Positions 33,398 through 42,100 of a stretch of 43,739 nt of DNA are shown here, one piece after another (position 1 is the stretch's first letter; every line of letters begins with the position of its first letter). Source of the stretch: Butyriboletus loyo (taxonomy: Eukaryota > Basidiomycota > Agaricomycetes > Boletales > Boletaceae); the NCBI GenBank assembly GCA_038093515.1, contig JBBPSI010000205.1, positions 1-43,739 on the forward strand, in the 5' to 3' direction. The notes beneath the pieces were generated by a model. The model made no database searches, was not told the DNA's origin, and saw only the letters and a program-made list of their open reading frames with translations. The position numbers were made by a program, and so were the translations under genes.

Positions 33398-33581
33398 TGT
33401 TATAATTGTATCTCTTATAACCATCTTTTGCATTTGGACTTTGTCATCTTTCTCTTTCAAAGGTCACGTGACTTAGCGCACGTGATCATGGGATTATACA
33501 TGTAACCACAAGCTGACTAAGCATATGACGTCATGGTCCAGACTGGCCCAGACTCTATGATGTCACGCCTCATGTATTTAA

Positions 33582-34008
33582 TGTTACGGTAGTGGTCTAC
33601 TTTTTCTCTCCATTACCGTTGGGACTGTTACATTCACCTAGCCTTTTGCTAGTTCCACTTGAACGGTAACAACTGTTCCAGCTTAGTCACCACTTCCCAC
33701 GCACAGACGCGTTTTCTTTCACACTCTGGAACGTTCTAGAGTATCTCTTCCTCATTTGTACTTTCGCTCTCGCGACTCAATTAGGGAGCATGGTCTGTGC
33801 GCAGACCCCAGTAGTATAAAGACTCTGTCTTTACACCCTGTACATTATCTAGTTCTACGCAGTCACCTGCTAGCAATTAGTTCTCTTCCAGACTCTTAGT
33901 GTGCGCACTAAGACATAGTCTGAGACTTCTCCCAGAATCGTCTCCCGAGTCCTGCGGCTACTCCAGAGTGCCGCCTCGGTGTTCTAGTTGTTAGCGCCCA
34001 GCGTAACA
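33582..34008 (+). repeat. Gypsy-1 copy I 5' LTR (LTR A)
   Basis: TGTTACGG to GCGTAACA, 427 bp. Contents in order: inverted GAACGGT and ACTGTTC arms near 33660-33680; heat-shock-like GAA, TTC, GAG at 33729-33741; GGTCTGTGCGCA at 33792; TATAAAG at 33815; predicted RNA start near 33847; hairpin at 33889-33922. Confidence 0.93.
33792..33821 (+). promoter_or_regulatory. LTR A core promoter module
   Basis: GGTCTGTGCGCA followed 11 bp later by TATAAAG. The same motif and the same 23-bp step occur in LTR B (42071 to 42094), LTR C (13058 to 13081) and the old LTR A variant (21081 to 21104). The TATA box would set the RNA start about 30 bp downstream. Confidence 0.75.
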
Positions 34009-34010
34009 AA

Positions 34011-34020
34011 AGAACTAGAT
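34011..34020 (+). promoter_or_regulatory. Gypsy-1 putative self-priming primer-binding site
   Basis: AGAACTAGAT, 2 bp after the LTR, complements ATCTAGTTCT at 33847-33856, which lies 32 bp after the TATA box, near the expected RNA 5' end. No TGG start typical of a tRNA primer site is present. This is the layout known from Tf1 and related chromoviruses. Confidence 0.65.
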
Positions 34021-34050
34021 CTTCCTCTCGCTTCTGCTTCTCAGCAGTAA

Positions 34051-35409
34051 AGCCGCCCTCCCCTCTCGCCCACCATTTCCATCTCACGATCCAGACGTGT
34101 CGGTCGTTCCTTCCGCGTTCCCTCTCCCGAACCGGAACCCATCAACGTTGACAACCCATCGCCGCCACACTCTCCCGCCCAGCCAGACCCTCAACCCCAG
34201 TTTAACCCTTTGCCCCAGTCAGACCCCGAACCCTCTTATCAACCTGAGGACCAGGGTCTAGGGCAGGAAGACGAACCGGCACCCAGCGACGACGGTTATC
34301 ACAGTGATTGGCTCGACAGAACCCCCCATGTTTCCCCCCACGTTTCCCGCTCTCCCTCTCCACCGTACTATCCTCCCGCAGACCCATCTGACGATGAAGA
34401 CGATGACAACAATATGTCTGACAAAAAGAATATCGTCCCAAAAGACTTCTCTGGTCTCAATGAAGACGCCTCGCGATGGCTCCTCGCCATGCGCACCTAC
34501 TTCACCGCCAATCAGACGGCATTCCCCGATGACGAATCTAAAATCAATGCCCTCCTCATGAAGATGAGCGAAGGGAAAGGCAAAACGTTCTCTGAAGGAT
34601 GGATGAGTCTCCTTCTAGACGGACACCCCACAGCGCGACAAAGAGAGTTCTCAACGGTCTGCGAGGATTTCCAAAGGGTCTTCCATCCCTTTGACATAGG
34701 AGAGAGCGCCCGTATCGATCTGGGGAACCTCACCCAGAACAAAGCCAACCGCAAGGACGGCTACGACACCTACGTCACGGAGTTCCAACTCCTCGCCGCC
34801 AAGTCAGGAATCATCGACGAGAAGGCCCTCATAGAATGGTTCATCCGCGGTCTTGACCCCCGCCTCGCCGAATCGGTCCTCTCTTGCGAGAAACCCCCTA
34901 CCACGCTTGCCGGATGGGCAGAAAAGACATCCGCCTTCCACGCGCAACACAAGCGCATTGACGACCTCCGCGCAGGGAAACGCTATATTCCCACCTTCTC
35001 CTCCTCCTCCAAGCCCGCCCCCCACCGAAGGGACCCTAATGCCATGGACGTAGATGCAGTCCGACTTACTCCCGTACAACGTGCGGAGTACATGAAGCAG
35101 AACAAGTGCTTCATTTGCCACCAAGTCGGCTGTCGTTCAACCAACCATCCTCGCCCCCCTCGCAACGGACAGAACTCCCGAGGACCGCCCTCTCGTCCCC
35201 CTCGCAACCCTCAGCGCGCACGCGCCGCAGTCGTCACGCCCCCCGAACCAAAGCCCTCCCCACTCGTCGACTACCTGTCCGAGTTAAAGGGTCGAGGCAC
35301 CCAGCAAGAAGACGTCTTGAATGTCCTCAAGGCATGCTTCAACGAAGATGAAGAAAAGCTGCCCGTCGCAGCAACCAAGGTGGCCGAAGAATGGCCAAAG
35401 GATTTTTAG
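34051..35409 (+). CDS. Gypsy-1 Gag, copy I, open; start codon unclear
   Basis: Structural protein of the virus-like particle. The frame is open from just after a TAA at 34048-34050 to the TAG at 35407-35409. Its acidic, proline-rich N terminus (FRVPSPEPEPINVDNPS) is followed by the capsid-like part (MSDKKNIVPKDFSGLNEDAS, WLLAMRTYF, GYDTYVTEFQLLAAKSGIID, FIRGLDPRLAESV). A variant zinc knuckle near residue 345 (CFICHQVGCRSTNH) has spacing C-x2-C-x4-C-x4-H instead of C-x2-C-x4-H-x4-C. The first in-frame ATG is at 34414, but coding similarity with copy II extends about 110 codons further upstream to an ATT in a CCCACC context at 34075. The gag end overlaps the pol ATG by 19 bases. Confidence 0.88.
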   Translation, partial: SRPPLSPTISISRSRRVGRSFRVPSPEPEPINVDNPSPPHSPAQPDPQPQFNPLPQSDPEPSYQPEDQGLGQEDEPAPSDDGYHSDWLDRTPHVSPHVSRSPSPPYYPPADPSDDEDDDNNMSDKKNIVPKDFSGLNEDASRWLLAMRTYFTANQTAFPDDESKINALLMKMSEGKGKTFSEGWMSLLLDGHPTARQREFSTVCEDFQRVFHPFDIGESARIDLGNLTQNKANRKDGYDTYVTEFQLLAAKSGIIDEKALIEWFIRGLDPRLAESVLSCEKPPTTLAGWAEKTSAFHAQHKRIDDLRAGKRYIPTFSSSSKPAPHRRDPNAMDVDAVRLTPVQRAEYMKQNKCFICHQVGCRSTNHPRPPRNGQNSRGPPSRPPRNPQRARAAVVTPPEPKPSPLVDYLSELKGRGTQQEDVLNVLKACFNEDEEKLPVAATKVAEEWPKDF

Positions 35410-36791
35410 AAGAGAGGGAAGTTTCGACGTCTTCACCTCTCCATGTAATTGCCCCTGTAGTTTTATCAAACCCAAATGCGCAATCTATTCGAGTCCCAGT
35501 GTCATTATTCACACATGAAGGGGGACAAATCGTCGACACATTCGCCCTGGTGGACAGCGGCGCAAGCGGATGCTTCATAGACCGAGATCTAGTGAAGCGA
35601 AAGAAACTGCCGATGGAACGGCTACCCAAGCCACTAAGTGCCCAAAACGTGGACAGGTCAAACAATCAAGGAGGAGTCATTAGACACAAGGTCACCCTCT
35701 CCATCAGAGTTGGAGAAACCGAGGAAGAACGGAGCTTTCTTGTCCTCAATATCGGAAGAGAAAACATGATCCTGGGCCTACCGTGGTTAAGGGAAGCAAA
35801 CCCGGTAATAGATTGGGCCACTGGCCACATCGATCTCCCAGATCAAATCAAGAAGCCCCAACACAACTCCCCTCGGGCAATCGCTCAGAGGTACCTGGTA
35901 CAGTACCTTGACTTGGACCCAGACTCCAAAATCGCCAAGCTCTGGAAGAAGCGAGTAGACGCCTCAGCAAGGGAAGCTTACCCTATTCGAAAAGCAACCA
36001 TCGCGACTGAGATCGCCGCTCAAGCCATCAAGGAGAAAGCAGTTCTCCCTACCCCGTTCGCCACCTTTGCGGATGTTTTTGACAAGAAGAATACCGAGGA
36101 ACTTCCTCCGTCCCGATCTTTTGACCACGCCATCGACCTCGACAAAGACTTCATACCCAAAGTCGCTAAAGTCTATCCTCTGAACCCGAAGGAATCAGAG
36201 GCATGTAAGGCATTCATCGAAGAACACCTCAAGTCAGGAAAGGTCACCCCTTCCAAGTCCCCACAAGCGGCCCCCTTCTTCTTCGTATCCAAGAAGGATG
36301 GTTCACTATGTCCCTGTCAGGACTACTGGTATCTGAATTCCCATACGGTCAAAAACGCCTATCCTCTCCCTCTCATCTCCGACCTCGTCAATCGCCTCAA
36401 GGGATCGAAAATCTTCACCAAGATGGACATCCGCTGGGAATATAACAACGTCCTCATCAAGCCGAACGACCGCTGGAAGGCGGCCTTCATCACCCCTCAA
36501 GGGCTGTTTGAGCCCACCGTGATGTTCTTTGGGCTTTGTAACTCCCCAGCCACGTTCCAGGCTCTGATGGACCACATCTTTGGCGACCTCATGGCAGAAG
36601 GTTGGCTGATCATCTATATGGATGATCTCTTGATTCATTCTGCCACTACTGCGGAACACGAGGCCCGTACGATCTGCGTCCTAGAGAGGCTCAGAGAACA
36701 CAAACTCTTCCTCAAACTCGAGAAGTGTTCATTTGACGCCGAGGAAGTGGAGTATCTTGGTATGATGGTTCGAGAAGGGCAGGTCAAGATG

Positions 36792-37611
36792 TGTTACGCT
36801 GATAGCGCACAATAGCTAGCAGCGAGCACTTATAGGGGCTCGAGCCTAATGAGGAAACTGGCCGACTCGCGTAGACAACGCTATCGGGCTTCTGCAGAGC
36901 AAGTGTCGGCGAGATCTTGAGTGGTGGCGACCAGACGAGATCGAGCAGACTCTTATCGGCTTTATCGGCAAGAGGAGGGTATACTGCTAGATTACTATGC
37001 ACTTGGTAGATGCGTAGAATTAGCTAGGGAACTTGTACTATCCTAAGTACGAGTATATATACTAATAGATAATGTGCACAGACCGAGCTGTGCGTGGCAG
37101 CGAGGGCAAGGGGTTATGAGTCTGCTCGAGTCATAACAGCGAAGGGTGGAGCGGCAAAGTGCCGGTAACGAGGGAGCGAAGCTCCGAGTAAAGTGGCGAC
37201 ATCGTCAGCGAATGAGAAGAGCAGAAGACGAAGTGACGATGTCCACGAGGTGCGGCCCACAGGGCAAAGGGGACGCGAACAGCGGAGCCCTTGGATACAG
37301 GTCTCGACGCGAAGGTACTGACGCGTCGTAATCTAGTCACGTGCTAGTCACATGATGAACCAAATGTCATTGGATAAAGAAAAGAGGGACGCGACAGCTC
37401 AGCTGTGGGTCCGGCCCGACGGGGTGACGAGACAGGGGCTATCTCAGTGTAGCGTCACTGAGACTTGCAGGAACGACCGGGGAAGTGGATAACGTCCACT
37501 AGGCGACTGGGGAGCGGGCAATGGGCGGCATCGCAAGACGGCGGGGGCGGCGGGGACGCGTGAGCTTGGGAAAACAAGTGGCGGGGTACGCTTAGGGGTA
37601 AAACTGTAACA
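36792..37611 (-). repeat. Solo LTR C, 820 bp, in Gypsy-1 pol
   Basis: TGTTACGCTG to ACTGTAACA, flanked by AGATG (36787-36791 and 37612-37616). It is inserted between reverse transcriptase and RNase H. Insert plus duplication is 825 bp, so the frame is kept, but the LTR carries a stop after MCYADSAQ. Its TATA module reads on the minus strand. Confidence 0.93.
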
Positions 37612-38847
37612 AGATGGACCCCACCAAACTAAAGGCCATTCGCGAATGGAACCCCCCAACCTCAGTGAAGGCAGTCAGGTCCTTCATTGGGTTTTGCAAC
37701 TTCTACAGGAGATTCATTCAGGACTTCTCCCACATCGCGAAACCCCTCCACGATCTGACCAAGAAGAACTCCCCATGGGCGTGGACTCCGGCTTGCGAAC
37801 AAGCGTTCCAAGCGATTAAACAGTCGTTCCTTCGCCAACCCGTTCTCTCAATGCCCGACGTCACGAAGCCGTTTGCTGTCATGACGGACGCTTCCCTCAC
37901 TGCCACTGGAGCAGTGCTCATGCAGAAGGATGTCAATGGCGACTTGCATCCTTGCGCCTACCTCTCTAAGACGCTCTCGCCCGCAGAGCGCAACTACGAT
38001 ATCTATGATCGCGAGCTGCTCGCGGTCATTCACGCATTGGAAGAATGGCGCCACTACCTGCGGGGTACTGGTCACCAGGTAGAGATTCTCACCGACCACA
38101 AGAATCTCACATACTTCCGTCAACCGAATAAGTTGTCCCGCCGACAAGCCCGCTGGCTAATGTTCCTGCAGGATTTTGACCTGCATTTCCACCACATCCC
38201 GGGTATGCAGATGGGACCCGCAGACGCTCTGTCTCGACGAGACGACATTGACACCTCCACCGACAACCAGGAAGTCACCCTGTTACCCGAAAACCTGTTC
38301 GCCAGGAAAATTGATGTCGCTCTCGCAGAAAAGATCGCTGCCTCCTCCCCTGCCGATCCCATGATAAAACGATGCATGCAGGCTCTTTACGAAGACTCCC
38401 CCCTCTTCCCCAAAATGAACGCCGGGGACTGGGACTTTGATGGTAAAGAGCTGTATTTCCGCAAAAAGCGATACATCCCCGAGGCTGCACGAGTCGACCT
38501 CATCTGATCCTTACATGAAAGCCCCGCTGGTGGTCACGGTGGCATATTCCGCACCCAGAACCTGGTGCAGCGTGATTATTGGTGGCCTGGCATGGCCAAT
38601 CTCGTGCGCCGTTTTGTCTCTGGCTGCGCTGTTTGTCAAGCGCATAAAGTCAACACTCATCCCACCGTACCCCCCCTCACCCCTCTGACCAGCGTCGCCT
38701 CCCGCCCGTTCGAACAGGTCTCTGTTGACCTCATCACCGGTCTTCCCCCGTCACTGGGATATGATTCTGTCATGGTCGTGGTAGACCATGGGCTTACGAA
38801 GGGGGTAATTTATTCCCCTTGCAACAAGGACATCGACGCAGCAGGAG

Positions 38848-39296
38848 TGTTGAAACGGTAGTGTTCTATTTCTGTATTTCACTTACAACCACTACGTTTC
38901 TAGACTGGTCTATATGACATCATTGTCTAGACCTGGTCACGCTTATCACATTACAAATAGCTCTTATTATGCTATTGGACGATATGCTTAGTCTTATCTC
39001 TTATCTCTATCATATTGTCATGTATTTCATACTATACCTTAAATAGGTACTATACAGAACATAAGTACAAACACTCATGTACTGTATATAAGACAGCCCT
39101 TATGGCTTGTCGCTTTTCTTTAGATCTTTCAGTTCTATCATCACTACTGCGATATCTCTAAGTTGAGCTTTGCTCCTTATACTCTGTTTGCGATACTCTC
39201 ACTCTCGTATTATCAGTGAGTCTTTCCACTGATAGGTTTACCCTTGCATCCTTCGTTGCCCTCGGTGCGCCTGCTCGGACTTTACCAATTCCGAAA
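38848..39296 (+). repeat. Solo Copia-1 LTR in Gypsy-1 integrase
   Basis: 449 bp, flanked by AGGAG (38843-38847 and 39297-39301), between the first and second catalytic Asp of integrase. It differs from the LTR at 1615-2063 at only a handful of positions. It is among the youngest insertions in the window. Confidence 0.93.
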
Positions 39297-40237
39297 AGGA
39301 GTTGCCAAGCTGTTTTTCAAAACTGTTTTCCTTCGATTTGGCCTGCACTCCTGCTGTATCTCAGACAGAGGTCCTCAGTTTGCATCTGCCTTCGCTAGGG
39401 AACTCGCAAGACTCCTGGACTACGACCTTGCCCTCTCCTCCGCGTATCACCCTCAGACCGATGGCGAAACAGAACGGGTCAATCAAGAACTGGAAACATA
39501 TCTCCGGATCTTCTGCGATGGCCACCCAGAACGATGGGCCAAGTTACTCCCCATGGCCGAGTTTTCCCACAACTCGATGACGCACTCTTCAACAAACGTG
39601 ACCCCGTTCTCCCTGATGGTCGGGTATGAGCCGAGATCCTATCCTCCAATCAGAAAGACCTTCCTCCCCGCCCTCGAGTCTAGGCTCTCAGAACTCACGG
39701 GAGCCCAGACGGAAGCTCTGGAAGCACATGAGAAGGCACGGCGATTGATGAAAGAACGGATCTCGTCCAAGTTCCGTCCATGGAAGACTGGCGATAAGGT
39801 TTGGTTGGAAGGACGTAACCTGAAACTCAGGTACCCGTCAAAGAAGCTCGCCCCAAGACGGGAAGGACCGTTTGAGATTGCACAGGTAATCTCCCCTGTG
39901 GCATACAGGCTCCGACTACCGCCGACCTGGAAGATCCATGACGTCTTCCATGCGTCATTGCTGACTCCTTATCGCGAAACTGTGGAGCATGGTCCGAATT
40001 TCACAAACCCTCCTCCGGAAGAAATAGACGGAGATGAAGAATACGAGATCGACCGGATCTTATCCCACCGCGGCTCCAAGGGACGCCGTCAATTCCTGGT
40101 ATCCTGGAAAGGATACTCCGCAGCGGAGAACACCTGGGAACCAAATGGGAACCTGGTCCATGCGCAGGCCTTACTCAAGGCTTATAAGCTGCGCCACCCA
40201 AGGATTTTCCCTCCCCATCTTCGCAGTAACAACCAAG

Positions 40238-41476
40238 ATGGCCATTCCTCCCGCTGAAAACAACGCCCCGCTCCCAGCTCAACCTCCCGTCCGCTCTTCT
40301 CGTCTCCCAGTTTCCTCTCGCCGAGTCCTCTACGCCGCAGTTCTCGAAAACCCCGTCGCTACATATGCCTTAGAGCAACGTATGGATTTCACTGGGGATT
40401 ACGTCCTCCGTACCCTCGCCAGTCTTTACCGTTCCTACGCCCTTGCCCGCACCGTCCACACTCGCCTTTGCCCCGACAACCAACCGCCAGTGTACGCCAC
40501 CGCCCTAGAGACCTCCTTGATGGAGGCTAGGGGGTACACCCTGGATATCCTTCACGCTGAAGGGTTCGGGTACGTCGTGGACCAACTCCTTCCGGGCATT
40601 CTCGCGCCCGTCCTCTGCCCCATCCTTGTCGCTCTCGCTCCCAGGGAGAGAGAGTTTTATTTTCAGTCCAATGACCGCATCGGGTTTCTTCGCCCCACCG
40701 CTCGCGGCCCCAATCCCCCTCCTCGTCCTGCCACGGAAGGATCTCCTCCGCCACTACCTATTCCTGCGCCATCCACAAGAGATTCTCCTGCGACCACTCT
40801 GGTAGCAGACTCATCCCGAGAAACCACCGGCGAGTCATTGGAGTCCTTTCGGACTGACGTCGACGAGCCCCAGGTCGCTCGTCGACACTCCCCTCTACCG
40901 CCTCGAACTGTGCATCGCCAACCTCGCCAGACGCTTCTCCAGGTTGGATCTGTCCCGGGATCGGTCACCCTCACCGCCGCAGGAAGAAGGATCGCCAACA
41001 GGGCCTTTCATTCTGTCACCCCCCAACCATCCACCCGTCGTGGAACCCCCGCCATCCAGCTCATCCCTCGAGTCACCTCCCCTGTCGCAGCACTGGCTGG
41101 TTCTTCCAACTCCTCGTATGGAGCGCCACCCCCCTACCTCGCCAATCACGGGACTCGTGATGCCCCCATCGTCCTCGACAACAGATCCCCTGTCGGCAGC
41201 CCTCACCCTGCTCGACCTCGCCTCGTCCGCCCGCAACTTTGCTTTGAATGCGGCACCATCGGCCACTTTCGTAGGGAGTGCCCCAACTACACGTGCCCCT
41301 TCTGTCACCGCATTGCCCCAGGTCATATTCAGGAGTTTTGCCCAGAACGGGTATGCGGCCTCTGCGGTGCCATTGGCCATATCGTCGCCAACTGCACATT
41401 CCGGGACGACGTCTGGGCAGATTTCAATGCCAATGATGCTTACGACTACGACGTCAATGAGGGGGAGTCTCAGTGA
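40238..41476 (+). CDS. Gypsy-1 ORF3, zinc-knuckle protein of unknown function, copy I, intact
   Basis: 412 residues, in a frame of its own after the pol chromodomain and before the 3' LTR, the place where env sits in other retroelements. The ATG overlaps the pol end by 20 bases. The N-terminal block (residues 1-140) is mostly helical-looking and conserved among copies (RVLYAAVLENPVATYALEQR, ALETSLMEARGYTLDILHAE, GYVVDQLLPGILAPVLCPIL). The middle is rich in Pro, Ser and Arg (RHSPLPPRTVHRQPRQ). From residue 335 come three zinc knuckles: CFECGTIGHFRREC, CPFCHRIAPGHIQEFC (longer spacing) and CGLCGAIGHIVANC, then an acidic tail (DAYDYDVNEGESQ). No signal peptide or membrane segment is seen, so it is not a normal envelope protein. 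Nucleic-acid binding is likely from the knuckles; a second nucleocapsid-like role is only a guess. Confidence 0.85.
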   Translation: MAIPPAENNAPLPAQPPVRSSRLPVSSRRVLYAAVLENPVATYALEQRMDFTGDYVLRTLASLYRSYALARTVHTRLCPDNQPPVYATALETSLMEARGYTLDILHAEGFGYVVDQLLPGILAPVLCPILVALAPREREFYFQSNDRIGFLRPTARGPNPPPRPATEGSPPPLPIPAPSTRDSPATTLVADSSRETTGESLESFRTDVDEPQVARRHSPLPPRTVHRQPRQTLLQVGSVPGSVTLTAAGRRIANRAFHSVTPQPSTRRGTPAIQLIPRVTSPVAALAGSSNSSYGAPPPYLANHGTRDAPIVLDNRSPVGSPHPARPRLVRPQLCFECGTIGHFRRECPNYTCPFCHRIAPGHIQEFCPERVCGLCGAIGHIVANCTFRDDVWADFNANDAYDYDVNEGESQ

Positions 41477-41512
41477 AGGGAGCATTCAAGTTGTGGAGTC
41501 GGAGTCTCCACC

Positions 41513-41527
41513 ATGGGAAGGGGGTAA
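41513..41527 (+). promoter_or_regulatory. Gypsy-1 copy I polypurine tract
   Basis: The run ATGGGAAGGGGGTAA ends at the LTR start TGTTACGG. This is the expected plus-strand primer. Confidence 0.75.
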
Positions 41528-41953
41528 TGTTACGGTAGTGGTCTACTTTTTCTCTCCATTACCATTGGGACTGTTACATTCACCTAGCCTTTTGCTAGTT
41601 CCACTTGAACGGTAACAACCGTTCCAGCTTAGTCATCACTTCCCGTGCACAGACGCGTTTTCTTTCACACTCTGGAACGTTCTAGAGTATCTCTTCCTCA
41701 TTTGTACTTTCGCTCTCGCAACTCAATTAGGGAGCATGGTCTGTGCGCAGACCCCAGTAGTATAAAGACTCTGTCTTTACACCCTGTACATTATCTAGTT
41801 CTACGCAGTCACCTGCTAGCAATTAGTTCTCTTCCAGACTCTTAGTGTGCGCACTAAGACATAGTCTGAGACTTCTCCAGAATCGTCTCCAGAGTCCTGC
41901 GGCTACTCCAGAGTGCCGCCTCAGAGTTCTCGTTGTTAGCGCCAAGCGTAACA
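41528..41953 (+). repeat. Gypsy-1 copy I 3' LTR
   Basis: 426 bp, TGTTACGG to GCGTAACA, followed by the duplication TTTAA. GGTCTGTGCGCA at 41738 and TATA at 41761 keep the 23-bp step. Many differences from the 5' LTR are CpG to TpG or CpA changes. Confidence 0.94.
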
Positions 41954-42070
41954 TTTAATCTCCGTTTGCTTCTCTTCTTTTTGATCGCCATCGACTTCTA
42001 TTTCCCATCATCGTCAACCCGTGACTCCCTTCATATATACTTGTATAGTAACTAGTCTCACGCACTGCTT

Positions 42071-42100
42071 GGTCTGTGCGCATTCCCTTGTAATATAAAA
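42071..42100 (+). promoter_or_regulatory. LTR B core promoter module of Gypsy-3
   Basis: GGTCTGTGCGCA, then 11 bp, then TATAAAAG. It would drive Gypsy-3 transcription; however, the upstream part of this LTR is now about 8 kb away because Gypsy-1 copy I splits it. Confidence 0.72.

Larger units (their letters stand above)
35391..40257 (+). pseudogene. Gypsy-1 Pol, copy I: protease, RT, RNase H, integrase, chromodomain; three breaks
   Basis: It starts at an ATG inside the gag end (MAKGFLEEREVSTSS). The aspartic protease has its DSGAS site near residue 55. Reverse transcriptase runs to about 36790, with FTKMDIRWEYNNV and YMDD at 36615. LTR C cuts the frame after GQVKM; it resumes at 37614 (MDPTKLKAIREWN) with RNase H (MTDASLTATGAVLMQ, DRELLAVIHALEEW, LTDHKNL). 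A TGA at 38505 interrupts the integrase entry; the HHCC finger follows (HESPAGGHGG, CAVC). The first Asp is in VSVDLITGLP (38727). A Copia-1 LTR (38848-39296) sits before the second Asp (CISDRGPQF, 39364) and the Glu at about 39472, spacing DD35E. Then come the GPF module (REGPFEIAQVISPVAYRL) and the chromodomain (YEIDRILSHRG, WKGYSAAENTWEPN). Without the breaks the element would be autonomous. Confidence 0.95.
33582..41953 (+). mobile_element. Gypsy-1 copy I, youngest full-length chromovirus
   Basis: 8372 bp including two later solo LTRs; about 7.1 kb without them. Flanked by TTTAA (33577-33581 and 41954-41958). The two LTRs differ at about a dozen sites plus one indel in 427 bp (about 97% identical by eye). 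Gag and ORF3 are open. Pol is broken by LTR C, by a Copia-1 LTR and by one stop. The copy is CpG-rich compared with copies II and III. Confidence 0.95.

Noticed and set aside
36792..37616. LTR C as an in-frame insertion (825 bp, divisible by three) that might leave Pol functional
   Set aside because: The frame meets a stop ten codons or so into the LTR, so Pol is cut despite the preserved phase; splicing out of the LTR is not supported by clear sites.
40663..41485. Long minus-strand frames (196 and 111 codons) opposite ORF3
   Set aside because: They are complement shadows of a Pro/Arg-rich, GC-rich coding strand; no domain is recognisable and they are not kept in copy II.
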